Assembly (NCBI RefSeq): GCF_026341775.1
Contig: NZ_JAPEOB010000006.1
Coordinates: 1 to 64,000, forward strand
Origin: Streptomyces sp. NBC_00654
GTDB lineage: Bacteria; Actinomycetota; Actinomycetes; Streptomycetales; Streptomycetaceae
DNA: 64,000 nt
Direction of reading: 5' to 3'
Both the position numbers and the translations under genes were made by a program. The notes under the pieces were generated by a model. That model ran no database searches. It was not told the origin of the DNA and saw nothing but the letters and a program-made list of their open reading frames with translations. This document shows, piece after piece, positions 7,164 through 15,405 of this stretch (position 1 is its first letter; the number at the start of each line of letters is the position of its first letter).

Positions 7164-10133
7164 ATGTCGGGGTCGGGTATGCGGGGTCTGTCGCGGGGGG
7201 CGTTGATCCGGCAGCGTGCGAAAGCGCGGTTCGTGGGTCGGCGGGCGCAGTTGGCGCTGTTCACGGAGAATTTGTCGAAGGACCCTTTCTCCGAGGAGGC
7301 TCCGGCGGACTTTCTGTTCCATGTGCGCGGTGTAGGTGGTGTGGGGAAGTCCACGCTGCTGCGGCAGTGGCAGGAGGCGGCCAGGCGTGCGGACGCGGTG
7401 ACGGCAGTGGTAGACGAGAACGACGTCCATGGGGTGCAGCAGGCCTTGGTCGAGCTGGCCCGACAGCTGACGGAGCAGGCGGGGCCGTGCAAGGAGTTCG
7501 ACAAGGCGGTCGAGCAGTTCAGGCGGGAGCAGGCGGTTCAGGCTGAGCCGACGCCTGTGGAGGGTGAAGCGTCGGTATCGAGCCGGGCGGTGACACAGGT
7601 CGCGTTGGGAGCGGCGTCGTTGATCCCGGGGGCCGGCGTCGTGACGGCGATGGCGAATCCGGACGTTGCGGCCCAGGGGCTGGACCGGCTTAGGTCGGCG
7701 TCACGGACCCGTGCCCAGCGGCGCGGTAGCCGGGGTGACGAGACGGGGTTGAGCCGTGCTTTCGTCGGCGAGCTGGAGCGGTTGTGTCGTCGGCAGCGGT
7801 GGGTGGTGCTGTTCTTCGACACGTGGGAGCAGACCGCGCAGTACTTGGACGGGTGGCTGCTGAGTCTGCTGGACGAGGAGTTTGGTCCGGTGCCGGCGAA
7901 CGTCATCGTCGTGATGGCGGGCCGTGACGAGCTGACGGAGCGGGAGTGGGCGCCGCTGCGGGATCAGGTCGCGGACGTGCCGTTGGAAGTCTTCACCGAG
8001 GCGGAGACACGCTCGCTGCTGACTGCGCGGGAGGTGACCGATCCGGGGGTGGTGGAAGCGGTGCTGCAGCTGTCGATGGGGCTTCCGCTGCTCGTCGAGC
8101 TCCTTGCTCTGGCCCGGCCGCACACGGTCGAGGACGTCGACGCGGGCGGAGACCTCGCCGATGTGGCCGTCGAGCGCTTCGTCCAGTGGATCACGGACCC
8201 GGAGAAGCGTGAGGCGGTGCGGGCATGCGCGCTGCCGTTGCAGCTGAACGAGGACATCTTCGCCGCCGCGGCAGGCCCAGGCGCAGAGGGGCTGTGGGAG
8301 TGGCTGTGTGGGCAGCCGTTCGTCAGTGGCCGTGGCGACTACAAGCACTACCATGCGGTAGTCCGCGCCAGCATGGTAGGCCAGCAGCGTATCCACTCCC
8401 CGCAGGGCTGGGCTTCGGCGCATCTGCGGCTCGCTGACACTCATGCCGCCTGGCGTGCCGCGGCCGAGGAACGGCTCCCCGAAGCCAAGCGCTGGAGAGA
8501 CGCTGGATGGCGCCGGCACCGCCTCGACGAGACGTACCACCGGCTGTGCGCCCACCCGGTTGCGTACCTGACGGCCGCTCTGGAAGATCTCGTGCACGCT
8601 GCGGGTCAGGACGCCACCGTGCTGCGGCAGTGGATCGAGACCCTGGAACAGGCCGCGCAGGACACCACCGACACGGCCCTGCTCTCCTGGGCGGAGCGCC
8701 TTCGGGACGCGCTCACCGGCGACGAACCCGGTCTCGTGTGTCTTCGAGCCCTGCTGTCCCACAGCCATCTGAGTGCTGAAAGCAGAAGCTGGGCCTCCAC
8801 GTATCGGGGCATCCGCCTCGACTTCTGCGACCGGGAGAACGATGCGCTCGCCGAGTTCGACCGGGCCATCGAGCACAACGCCCGCAACTCCCGTGCCTGG
8901 GCTCGTCGCGGGGAAACCCATCGATGGCTCGGCCGCTACGACCAGGCCATCACCGACCTCACCGCCGCACTCGAACTCGACCCCACCTACGCCTGGGCGC
9001 TGGGCAGCCGCGGCCAAACACACGGGGAAACCGGCCGGTACGACCAGGCCGTCGCAGACTTCACCGCCGCACTCGAACTCAACCCCACACTCACCTGGGT
9101 ACTCGCGTCTCGTGGGGAGATACACCGGCAGCTAGGCCGGTACGACCAGGCCATCACCGACCTCACCGCCGCACTCGAACTCAACCCCACCGATGCCTGG
9201 GCACTGGGCCGCCGCGGCCAAACACACAGTCAGTTTGGCTGGTACAACCAGGCCATCACCGACCTCACCGCCGCACTCGAACTCAACCCCACCTACGGCT
9301 GGGCACTCGCCTCTCGAGGAGAGACACACCGGCAGCTAGGCCGGTACGACCAGGCCATCACCGACCTCACCGCCGCACTCGAACTCAACCCCACCGATGC
9401 CTGGGCACTGGGCTACCGCGGCCAAACACACCGGCAGGCCGACCGGTACGACCAGGCCGTCGCAGACTTCACCGCCGCACTCGAACTCAACCCCACCCTC
9501 GATTGGGTACTCGCGTCTCGAGGAGAGGCTCACCGGCAAGCAGGCTGGTACGACCAGGCCATCACCGACCTCACCGCCGCACTCGAACTCAACCCCACCT
9601 ACGGCTGGGCACTCGCCTCTCAAGGAGAGGCTCACCGGCAAGCAGGCCGCTACGACCAGGCCATCACCGACCTCACCACCGCACTCGAACTCAACCCCAC
9701 ACTCGCCTCGGTACTCACATCTCGCGGACAGGCACACCGGCAAGCAGGCCACTACGGCCAAGCCCGGGAGGATCTAGAACGTGCTGTCGAAGCCAATGTT
9801 GGGCATCGCGGTTACGCGTTCGAGAAACTCATGCTTGACACAGTGGAGTCGGGGCTCGAAGGGTGTGCGGAGCGTTGGCACCAGCTGCTCGCCTCTCCGG
9901 TGAGTACGCCAGAAGAGGACGCCACCAGGTTCTTCGGACTGTTCCAGGTGCTACTCCTCGAACCGGAAAGCAGCGTGGTGGAAGCAACCCGATTGCTTCT
10001 CGCTGGTGGCCCGAACCACGACGCCACCGCAGACCTGCTGCGCTACCTGGATGAGCTCTCCGCTTTGGGTGACGAACTGGCCAACCGTGCACGGCAGTGC
10101 CGTCGGCTCATCGCGGAGCACACTCCGGGTTGA
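7164..10133 (+). CDS. STAND-like P-loop NTPase with TPR array
   Basis: A 989-aa protein. It has a short N-terminus, Walker A GVGGVGKST near residues 55-63, a hydrophobic Walker B-like strand RWVVLFFDTWEQ near 212-223, a sensor-like VVMAGRDELTE near 252, and a helical region to about 535. Ten 34-residue tetratricopeptide units (about 537-875) and a 110-residue helical tail follow. This NTPase-plus-superstructure layout is typical of STAND ATPases, in which the repeat domain senses a trigger and nucleotide-driven oligomerisation follows; some are anti-phage receptors. There is no separate recognisable N-terminal effector domain. No membrane segments are seen. It appears intact and monocistronic. 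A role in immunity is inference. Confidence 0.85.
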   Translation: MSGSGMRGLSRGALIRQRAKARFVGRRAQLALFTENLSKDPFSEEAPADFLFHVRGVGGVGKSTLLRQWQEAARRADAVTAVVDENDVHGVQQALVELARQLTEQAGPCKEFDKAVEQFRREQAVQAEPTPVEGEASVSSRAVTQVALGAASLIPGAGVVTAMANPDVAAQGLDRLRSASRTRAQRRGSRGDETGLSRAFVGELERLCRRQRWVVLFFDTWEQTAQYLDGWLLSLLDEEFGPVPANVIVVMAGRDELTEREWAPLRDQVADVPLEVFTEAETRSLLTAREVTDPGVVEAVLQLSMGLPLLVELLALARPHTVEDVDAGGDLADVAVERFVQWITDPEKREAVRACALPLQLNEDIFAAAAGPGAEGLWEWLCGQPFVSGRGDYKHYHAVVRASMVGQQRIHSPQGWASAHLRLADTHAAWRAAAEERLPEAKRWRDAGWRRHRLDETYHRLCAHPVAYLTAALEDLVHAAGQDATVLRQWIETLEQAAQDTTDTALLSWAERLRDALTGDEPGLVCLRALLSHSHLSAESRSWASTYRGIRLDFCDRENDALAEFDRAIEHNARNSRAWARRGETHRWLGRYDQAITDLTAALELDPTYAWALGSRGQTHGETGRYDQAVADFTAALELNPTLTWVLASRGEIHRQLGRYDQAITDLTAALELNPTDAWALGRRGQTHSQFGWYNQAITDLTAALELNPTYGWALASRGETHRQLGRYDQAITDLTAALELNPTDAWALGYRGQTHRQADRYDQAVADFTAALELNPTLDWVLASRGEAHRQAGWYDQAITDLTAALELNPTYGWALASQGEAHRQAGRYDQAITDLTTALELNPTLASVLTSRGQAHRQAGHYGQAREDLERAVEANVGHRGYAFEKLMLDTVESGLEGCAERWHQLLASPVSTPEEDATRFFGLFQVLLLEPESSVVEATRLLLAGGPNHDATADLLRYLDELSALGDELANRARQCRRLIAEHTPG
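8776..9777 (+). repeat. Near-identical 102-bp tandem repeats encoding TPR units
   Basis: About nine to ten tandem copies of a 102-bp unit, each carrying YDQAITDLTAALELNPT or a close variant. The segment coding for ITDLTAALELNP is almost invariant at the DNA level, while the codons before RGQTH or RGETH differ. Such a homogeneous array is prone to unit gain and loss by recombination. Confidence 0.93.
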
Positions 10134-10169
10134 TTCGAGAGAAAGGCCCCTGTGCCAACGTCACGCTGC

Positions 10170-10440
10170 TCACCGGCGCCACAGAAGCAGATGTCGATGT
10201 CTGCTGGCAGTCCTTTCTCCGCCACTTCGACATCGAGCACGGCCCTCGGGCGGACCAGGCCCCGGCTCCACAGCTCGGAAGCGGCCGACTGGTGGGCCTG
10301 GCTGGTGATCGCCGCCTGCGCCCAGATCCAGCTCGCCCGGCCGCTGGCCGCCGACCTCCGCAGGCCCTGGGAGAAGCCGACCGAGGCAAACAGGCTCACA
10401 CCCGCCCGCGTCCGCAGAGGGTTCAAGAACCTGCACGCGC
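10170..10440 (+). pseudogene. Transposase C-terminal remnant (IS701/NF041680-like)
   Basis: Two frames together resemble the C-terminus of a common Streptomyces transposase: FLRHFDIEHGPR in one frame, then SSEAADWWAWLVIAACAQIQ and LTPARVRRGFKNLHA in another. The frame change lies near 10265. The catalytic N-terminal two-thirds is absent. It is fused directly to a helicase tail remnant. Confidence 0.6.
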
Positions 10441-10446
10441 GGTGCA

Positions 10447-10684
10447 GGGGGCGGGCGGGCTGTCGGCGCCCTTCCGGCGGGAGTCGCCGCGCTCGCCCAG
10501 CACCTCCAGAGGGAAGGGCACGAGCGGCCGGTCCCGAGGGAGCACGAGAAACCCGTCGAGGTCGATGGCCAGGAGCACATGGTGAAACTCGGCGTGTTCA
10601 TCAGCAACACCAAGAGCAGACGCGACCGGCTCACCCCCCGAGCAGCGCGAGACCCTCGTACAGCTTGGGGTGGAGTGGACGTGA
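10447..10684 (+). pseudogene. Helicase 3'-tail remnant, copy 3
   Basis: Corresponds to the last ~80 codons of the full helicase, from AGGLSAPFRR to the terminal GVEWT. It is broken by a small deletion after CGGCGGG near 10492 and by an extra C in the run near 10635. The normal stop is kept, and the conserved hairpin follows. Confidence 0.85.
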
Positions 10685-10731
10685 CATTGGCCGCGATCGG
10701 TCGTTGAACTGGTGGAACGGCACTGCACAGA

Positions 10732-10761
10732 GAGACCCCGGGCATCATCGCCCGGGGTCTC
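10732..10761. terminator. Hairpin after helicase tail copy 3
   Basis: Identical to the hairpin at 2743-2772: 12-bp stem GAGACCCCGGGC with loop ATCATC. It lies between the tail remnant and the convergent small gene at 10783. Confidence 0.78.
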
Positions 10762-10782
10762 GTGCTGTCGGCGCCGCCTGCA

Positions 10783-10992
10783 TCACGGGGCGCCGTCCGG
10801 GGTGTCCGGAAGCTCCAGGCAGCCGAGTGTTTCCAGCAGGTGGGCGACGCGGCCGGGCTCCGGGGCATTCTGGACCTCTGCGGCCGCGGTGAGGATGTCC
10901 TGCCGGATCTCCGACGGTGCCGCTCTCCAGTGGGCCGCCAGCTGATCGAGGCGTGCGGTATCACCAGGCTCCGGGACGGGCTGTTCTCCCAT
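10783..10992 (-). CDS. Small hypothetical protein, family B copy 1
   Basis: A 69-aa helical protein (PGDTARLDQLAAHWRAAP; GRVAHLLETLGCLELPDTPD). The ATG at 10992 is preceded by GGAGG with seven bases spacing and overlaps the stop of an upstream gene remnant. The paralogue at 55348-55596 is about 80% identical, and it too lies directly behind a helicase tail and hairpin. No function recognised. Confidence 0.6.
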   Translation of the reverse strand: MGEQPVPEPGDTARLDQLAAHWRAAPSEIRQDILTAAAEVQNAPEPGRVAHLLETLGCLELPDTPDGAP

Positions 10993-11085
10993 CACATCAC
11001 CTCCGGCCCAAGGTCGCGGACCCAGCGCCACCGGCCCGTCGTATCGGGTGCGTACAGGGACCGGCCACCAGGCTGCGCACCTTCT
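10992..11085 (-). pseudogene. Family D gene, 3' remnant
   Basis: Encodes only the C-terminus SLYAPDTTGRWRWVRDLG of the 62-aa protein that is complete at 55557-55745. Its stop overlaps the start of family B copy 1, so the two once formed an operon. The 5' part was lost where this segment joins the family C gene. Confidence 0.6.
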
Positions 11086-11087
11086 GT

Positions 11088-11429
11088 TCATCCTGTCGGC
11101 GTCCGGGGGTGCAGGTGTTGGTGCGCGGCGTGTTCCTGTTCCATGGCGCGGTGCAGGTGCCACAGGGTCACCGCGGGAAGCAGGCCGCCGAGCCGGGCGG
11201 CCGCCCTCAAATCCTCGACCGCACCGGTCAGAAGGGTCCTGGCCGTGTGCCCGGTCTCGCCGGCCCGGGCGGGAACATCAGCAGCGGCCACTTCGAGGAG
11301 ATCGGCCAACTCGGCGATACCCGGATCCTCCGGCACCTCCCCACCCCACCCCGCCGCCGCGTCACCGAGCTGGGCAATGCGACGGCCACGCCTCGCCGCC
11401 AGACGTAAGGAAACAACCCCATTGATCAC
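11088..11429 (-). CDS. Hypothetical protein, family C copy 1
   Basis: A 113-aa alanine-rich helical protein (SLRLAARRGRRIAQLGDAAA; VEDLRAAARLGGLLPAVTLW; HLHRAMEQEHAA). The GTG start at 11429 corresponds to the start of the paralogue at 54374-54706; the conserved 5' leader of both carries a GGGGGA-type site. A third, decayed relative lies near 56830-56999. No domain or catalytic motif was recognised. Confidence 0.58.
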   Translation of the reverse strand: MINGVVSLRLAARRGRRIAQLGDAAAGWGGEVPEDPGIAELADLLEVAAADVPARAGETGHTARTLLTGAVEDLRAAARLGGLLPAVTLWHLHRAMEQEHAAHQHLHPRTPTG

Positions 11430-11771
11430 AGAGACATCGTCCCCCACCACCCGAACACGAGAACACAAAACCGTCAGCAGACGATGGTCCGGTCCAGAGC
11501 GGGCCGTTGGTTTCGGCATGTCGCGCCAGGGAGCACCGGTCCGTGTCCTCCACCGGATTCCGTCCAACAGCCGCCGCCGCGACCACTTTCTCGGCCTGCC
11601 AGGTTTCCGACCAGTCGGCAGCAGCGGCTCCATTCGGTCCCACTGCACGTCAGACGGATCTCCACGCTTCATGCCCTGATCAACGCGGAGCAGGCTGCAG
11701 AATGACGAGCGGTGATCGATGGTGCGTGGCAGCACCTCAGGCCCTGGCCGCTAACGTGGAAGAGATAACTG
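11430..11771. other. Gap upstream of the family C gene
   Basis: The first ~80 bp match the leader of the second family C copy (54707-54790), including GACATCGTCCCCCACC and GAACACGAGAACACAAAACC. The rest is unrelated to that copy, so homology ends near 11510. No gene is recognisable. Confidence 0.5.
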
Positions 11772-12188
11772 ATGAGCGACTTCACCGACGTCATATTGCT
11801 GTTCAGCTACCTGGAAGACTCGGTGCTTCAGCACATCATCAGCCTTGATCCCCTTGACGCCGGCCTGCACCCCGGCGGCTTCAAGCGGGTCAGCGGGGAC
11901 CAGCAGCTCGGGCACTGGGGAGGCACCCCCGGGGGCGCTGAATGCCATGTCCTCTCAGGCACGTTCAATCACCTCAACACCGGAAAGCTCCGCAGCACAC
12001 TCCAGACATTGCCCTGGAAGTGCCCCCACTCGGTCCAACTGCTGCTGCACAACGAGAACGATGCCGTGTTCGGAATGTGGATGCTCCTCGACGGTCGCTG
12101 GCTCGAAGTGCCCATGCCGCGAACGGCCCGCCGGTCCGCAGACGGTCACCTTCAGCGAACTGACTGCCCCGATGACGAGTACCAGTAG
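11772..12188 (+). CDS. Hypothetical protein, SDFTDV-type Streptomyces family
   Basis: A 138-aa protein beginning MSDFTDVILLFSYLED. It has the internal pattern HVLSGTFNHLNTGKL followed by LQTLPWKCPHSVQLLLHNEN and MWMLLDGRWLEV. Short proteins with this layout are frequent in Streptomyces accessory regions and have no assigned function. The ATG is preceded by GGAAGAGATA. The last ~28 residues are low in recognisable structure and may be an extension past a mutated stop. Confidence 0.62.
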   Translation: MSDFTDVILLFSYLEDSVLQHIISLDPLDAGLHPGGFKRVSGDQQLGHWGGTPGGAECHVLSGTFNHLNTGKLRSTLQTLPWKCPHSVQLLLHNENDAVFGMWMLLDGRWLEVPMPRTARRSADGHLQRTDCPDDEYQ

Positions 12189-12770
12189 CCGTGAGGGAAG
12201 CAGTCGCTTGGCTTTCCCAACAGGCCCTAGCGGACCGGGAGGACGAGAACGCCTGACAAGCACTCTCTGGCCCTACGATTGGTGCGGGGTCCGGGGGCAG
12301 AGGTCCCGCACCGCTGTTACGGCGCCCACGGGCGACACAGCGCCCCCGCAGAGCCGGTGCTCCAACGAGCCCGGCGGGCGGCGCGTGCCGGACTCGGTGC
12401 AGCGGCTCTCCGCCGACCAGACCAACCCAGGAGCACGCCGCGCTGACCGCTGACGCCGGGCCAGGCGATGCGCGTCTTCACCGTGGTGGGCGCGGTACGG
12501 CTGGCGGTCGATCTCCACACCAACGGCGACTACACCCGAGATCTGCCCACCCTCACCGCGGTGATCGACCACGCCATCGCCACCTCCTGCTCCGTACCAC
12601 CCCGGCCGGGGCGGGGCGGGGCGGGGGCGGGGGCGGGGCGGACACGCCCCGCCGCTGACCCGATCGCCGACCCCGCTGCCGCTTCACGCTGCAGACCCAA
12701 GCTCGTGCGAAAGGGCATGCCCTGGTGAATGCGGTCTGAGGGACTCCGTTCGGGCGTAGTCCGGTATTGA
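12189..12770. other. Gene-poor gap with a G-rich tract
   Basis: No convincing gene. A possible peptide remnant (RVFTVVGAVRLAVDLHTNGD) reads forward from 12468 but runs into low-complexity sequence. At 12606-12641 successive runs of four or five G separated by single C bases form a potential G-quadruplex, immediately followed by GCCCCGCC. Confidence 0.5.
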
Positions 12771-13636
12771 GGGGGCACGAATGGACCGTCAGCTGAGTCC
12801 GAGCGGCAGCAACGTGCCGAGCGGATGGTCAGGGAGGCAGTGGCCGCCCACGGTGCCTTCGCGAACCTCGACATCACGGTGGAGGCGAAGGGGTCGTACC
12901 CGAACAGGACGAACGTGCGTAATGACAGCGACGTCGACATCAAGGTGCAGATCAACGACCCTTCCCACGCACAGATCGCCCCGCAGAGGTTCTGGTTCGG
13001 TGGGCGCTGGATGCACCGGTATGACGGGCCGTGGAAGCCTCGCGTGCTACGGCAGGAGCTGCACGCGGCCTTGGAGAACGCGTTCGGCACGGTCGACAAC
13101 AGCCACAACGTCGCTTTCCGCATCCCCGAGGTGCCCGGCAGCCGGCCGGGCGCCGGCATCGTGCCCTGCTTCAAGTACGTGCAGTTCACCGACGATTCCT
13201 TGAGCCAGAGCATCGAGGGGAGCATCGTCTACTGCCGTGATGGGACGGAGATCGTCAACTGGCCCCGTCAGCAGCTGGTGACGGGAAGGCCAAGAACGAG
13301 CGCACCAACCACCGCTACAAGTTCGTCGTCCGCGTGCTCAAGTCGGTCGGGAACGACCTCGCCGAGCAGAAGGTGATCGATCCGCTGCCGTCGTACTTCT
13401 CCGAGTGCCTCGTCTACAACGTGCCGGACCACGTGCTGACAGCGGGCTCGTTCGACGACGCCGTTCGCGGGGCGCTGCAGCACCTCCAGCGCAGTCTCCA
13501 TCCCTGGCTCATGGAGCCGAAGTCGCTGGTGGAACCCAACGGGATCAAGCCGCTGTTCGGGCCCGGCCAGAAGTGGCAGCCGGCCGACGGACGAAAGCTG
13601 GTCCGCACCGCCTGGACCTACCTCAACTACGGGTGA
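12771..13636 (+). pseudogene. CD-NTase-like nucleotidyltransferase, frameshifted
   Basis: Encodes a nucleotidyltransferase of the cGAS/DncV-like or orphan NTase type. The KGSYPNRTNVRNDSDVDIKV stretch supplies the GS motif and the DxD metal-binding aspartates, and a later segment has VPCFKYVQF. Frame 1 runs to about 13280. The rest (KNERTNHRYKFVVRVLKSVG, PSYFSECLVYNVPDHVL, to AWTYLNYG) is in another frame. Restoring one A in GTGACGGG would rejoin them. The 5' end also looks damaged: the ATG at 12781 with GAGGGGG upstream is out of frame, and the first in-frame ATG is 12825. Family members make cyclic or linear oligonucleotides in CBASS defence. Confidence 0.75.
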
Positions 13637-13644
13637 AGGAAGAG

Positions 13645-13917
13645 ATGACACCCGCCGCCACCATCCGCCTGGGCGCGACCGTTGGCGCGACCGTGTACAC
13701 GGTCAGATCCCGTCCATGTCCGTCGCATCGTCCCCGGAGCCGGGTCCGGTCGCGTCAGTCGCGGCAGCTGGAGAGCCAAGTACGCCGGGCTTCCACCGGA
13801 CGATCCCTCCGCAGGGCTCCAGGCCGCAGTCGCACGGGCAGCGGAACCCGCTCACCGGAACACCATGCGTCACCGTTCGGGGTCACCGGGTCGGGCCCTG
13901 CGGACGCGGGCCGATGA
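13645..13917 (+). pseudogene. Truncated partner gene downstream of the CD-NTase
   Basis: An ATG with GGAAGAG directly upstream starts eight bases after the NTase stop, so the two were probably one operon. The first residues TPAATIRLGATVGATVYT look like the start of a membrane segment, but from about 13700 the sequence is arginine-rich readthrough with no domain. The gene was evidently cut here. In CBASS operons the gene beside the NTase is often the effector, which makes this a possible effector stub; that is inference. Confidence 0.45.
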
Positions 13918-14289
13918 GGTGATGCCCTTTCCGTCCTTCCGCGCGTCACTGCCCCGCCCCCGCGCCGGGGACCAGAGGACGGGCGGGCTGCGTCCGGGTT
14001 CCAGTCCCTGTTTGGCGTCAGCCCCTGGAGGCTCCCGGGACGACGCCGTCACGCCGCCCGTCCCGGGAGCCCCCGGCACCAGCACCCGATCGTCGAACGG
14101 AACGCCCAGCCCCTTTCCCTCTCGGCCGCCTGGCGCGACGCGGGACGACAGGGTTTACCGCCTGCCGGGCGGTCTGCTGGGCAGGATTCCAGTATCTGAC
14201 AGCAGCCCCACGCCAATACCGGCAGGGCAACGCCCGCACTCTGCCGGTGCCTGCCGGTGGGGCCGCGGTTCTCAAGGCACTGCCGATGG

Positions 14290-14610
14290 CTACGGCTTCG
14301 AGGTACCGCGGCGGTATTCGGCGTTGATCCGCTGGGCTTCCTCGAGCTGGTCCTCGAGGATGACGATGCGGCAGGCCGACTCGATCGGGGTGCCCTGGTC
14401 GACGAGCTCCCGGGCACGGGCCGCGATGCGCAGCTGGTAGCGGGAGTAGCGGCGGTGGCCGCCTGCGGAGCGGAGTGGGGTGATGAGGCGGGCTTCGCCG
14501 ATGGCTCGGAGGAAGCCGTGGGTGGTGCCGAGTATTTCGGCGGCCCGGCCCATGGTGTAGGCGGGGTAGTCGTCGTCGTCGAGTCGGCCGAACGAGTCGT
14601 CTGCTGTCAC
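14290..14610 (-). CDS. MerR-type transcriptional regulator, left copy
   Basis: A 106-aa protein with an N-terminal MerR helix-turn-helix (YTMGRAAEILGTTHGFLRAI, then SAGGHRRYSRYQL) and a short C-terminal coiled helix with VILEDQLEEAQRINAEYRRG. It has no ligand-binding domain, as in the small MerR/BldC-like proteins. The GTG at 14610 is favoured by AGAGG five bases upstream. The paralogue at 59633-59953 differs at only one or two residues. A long perfect palindrome lies 26 bp upstream of the start. Confidence 0.8.
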   Translation of the reverse strand: MTADDSFGRLDDDDYPAYTMGRAAEILGTTHGFLRAIGEARLITPLRSAGGHRRYSRYQLRIAARARELVDQGTPIESACRIVILEDQLEEAQRINAEYRRGTSKP

Positions 14611-14635
14611 TTGCACCTCTCATGGAACGCGTGGA

Positions 14636-14667
14636 GGGGCCCGGGTGCCATGTGGCACCCGGGCCCC
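14636..14667. promoter_or_regulatory. Perfect 15-bp palindrome upstream of MerR, left copy
   Basis: GGGGCCCGGGTGCCA and its exact complement separated by TG. It sits 26 bp before the MerR start, conserved base for base in the right copy. It could act as an operator, a leader hairpin, or a terminator for transcription coming from the right. Confidence 0.6.
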
Positions 14668-15405
14668 GAAGGAACTGCTACACCATCAGCCGGCCCTGTT
14701 GTTGGCCCGGCCTTCTTGTTCCGCACCGGCCCACGGGGGATGAGGGCGTGTGCGGGGATCGCGGTTGCTTGACCGGAGACCACCTCACTATCGATGTCCT
14801 GCGGTACCCGGGCTCAACACTCCGCCCGGGCGATCCTGATGGCGACTGGCCCCTCCGTTCTTCCCTCTGGGATCAATCACTTACCTACTGCCGGTACTGC
14901 TCTGTTGCGTACTGCTGGTGATGCGAATGGTGATGCGAACCGCTCAGTGGCCTGCGGTAGCGCCACTCTTCGGCAGCCAGCCCCGTCGCCCGTCCTGCGT
15001 CTGCTCTGGCTTGGAACCCCACTGCCGAACCTCCCGGCACGCGCGCCCGCAGCCGACGCCTTCACCGAGGAACCGCTCACTTGACTTCACTGCTGGGTAC
15101 CGCGAACTGCACTTACGGGTACTGCTACTGCGGATACTGCGGTGCTGCTCACGGCGGCCCCTGACTACTGCGGGCCACCCGGTCCGGTCGTCAGTCCCGT
15201 CGCCTTCCTGCAACAAACCTGGCTCCGGAACTCCACCACCGCACCGCCCTGCGAACTGCAACTACGGGTACTGCAGCCCGGCAGTTCGTTTCTGCCGGGC
15301 CCTGCTCGATCTCGGCTACGAGAGAAACCATAACCACACCACCACCCAATGTCTACCCTGACCAACATAGATTTTCGCGAGCCCGAAACGAAGACAACCT
15401 CCCCC
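14668..15405. other. Gene-free stretch rich in TACTGC
   Basis: No ordinary gene is supported. TACTGC occurs eight times in 389 bp (14886, 14895, 14910, 15120, 15126, 15135, 15166, 15269). In three places the hexamers fall in frame as Tyr-Cys-rich ends of small open frames: YCRYCSVAYCW ending near 14919, NCTYGYCYCGYCG ending at 15164, and NCNYGYC near 15270. The second could start at TTG 15081 with GAGG upstream. The right copy has four TACTGC hexamers and lacks the middle cluster. Confidence 0.5.

Noticed and set aside
7701..9125. Long open frame on the minus strand opposite the STAND-TPR gene
   Set aside because: It is an antisense shadow produced by high GC and the repeats; it has no ribosome-binding site and no recognisable domain.
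8776..9777. The regular ~102-bp repeat was considered as a CRISPR-like or satellite array
   Set aside because: The repeats are in one open frame and encode canonical TPR units; there are no unique spacers of constant size between palindromic repeats.
15081..15164. Annotating MTSLLGTANCTYGYCYCGYCG as a peptide gene
   Set aside because: It needs a TTG start with a weak site and is absent from the right copy of the block. It is kept only as an observation within the TACTGC cluster.
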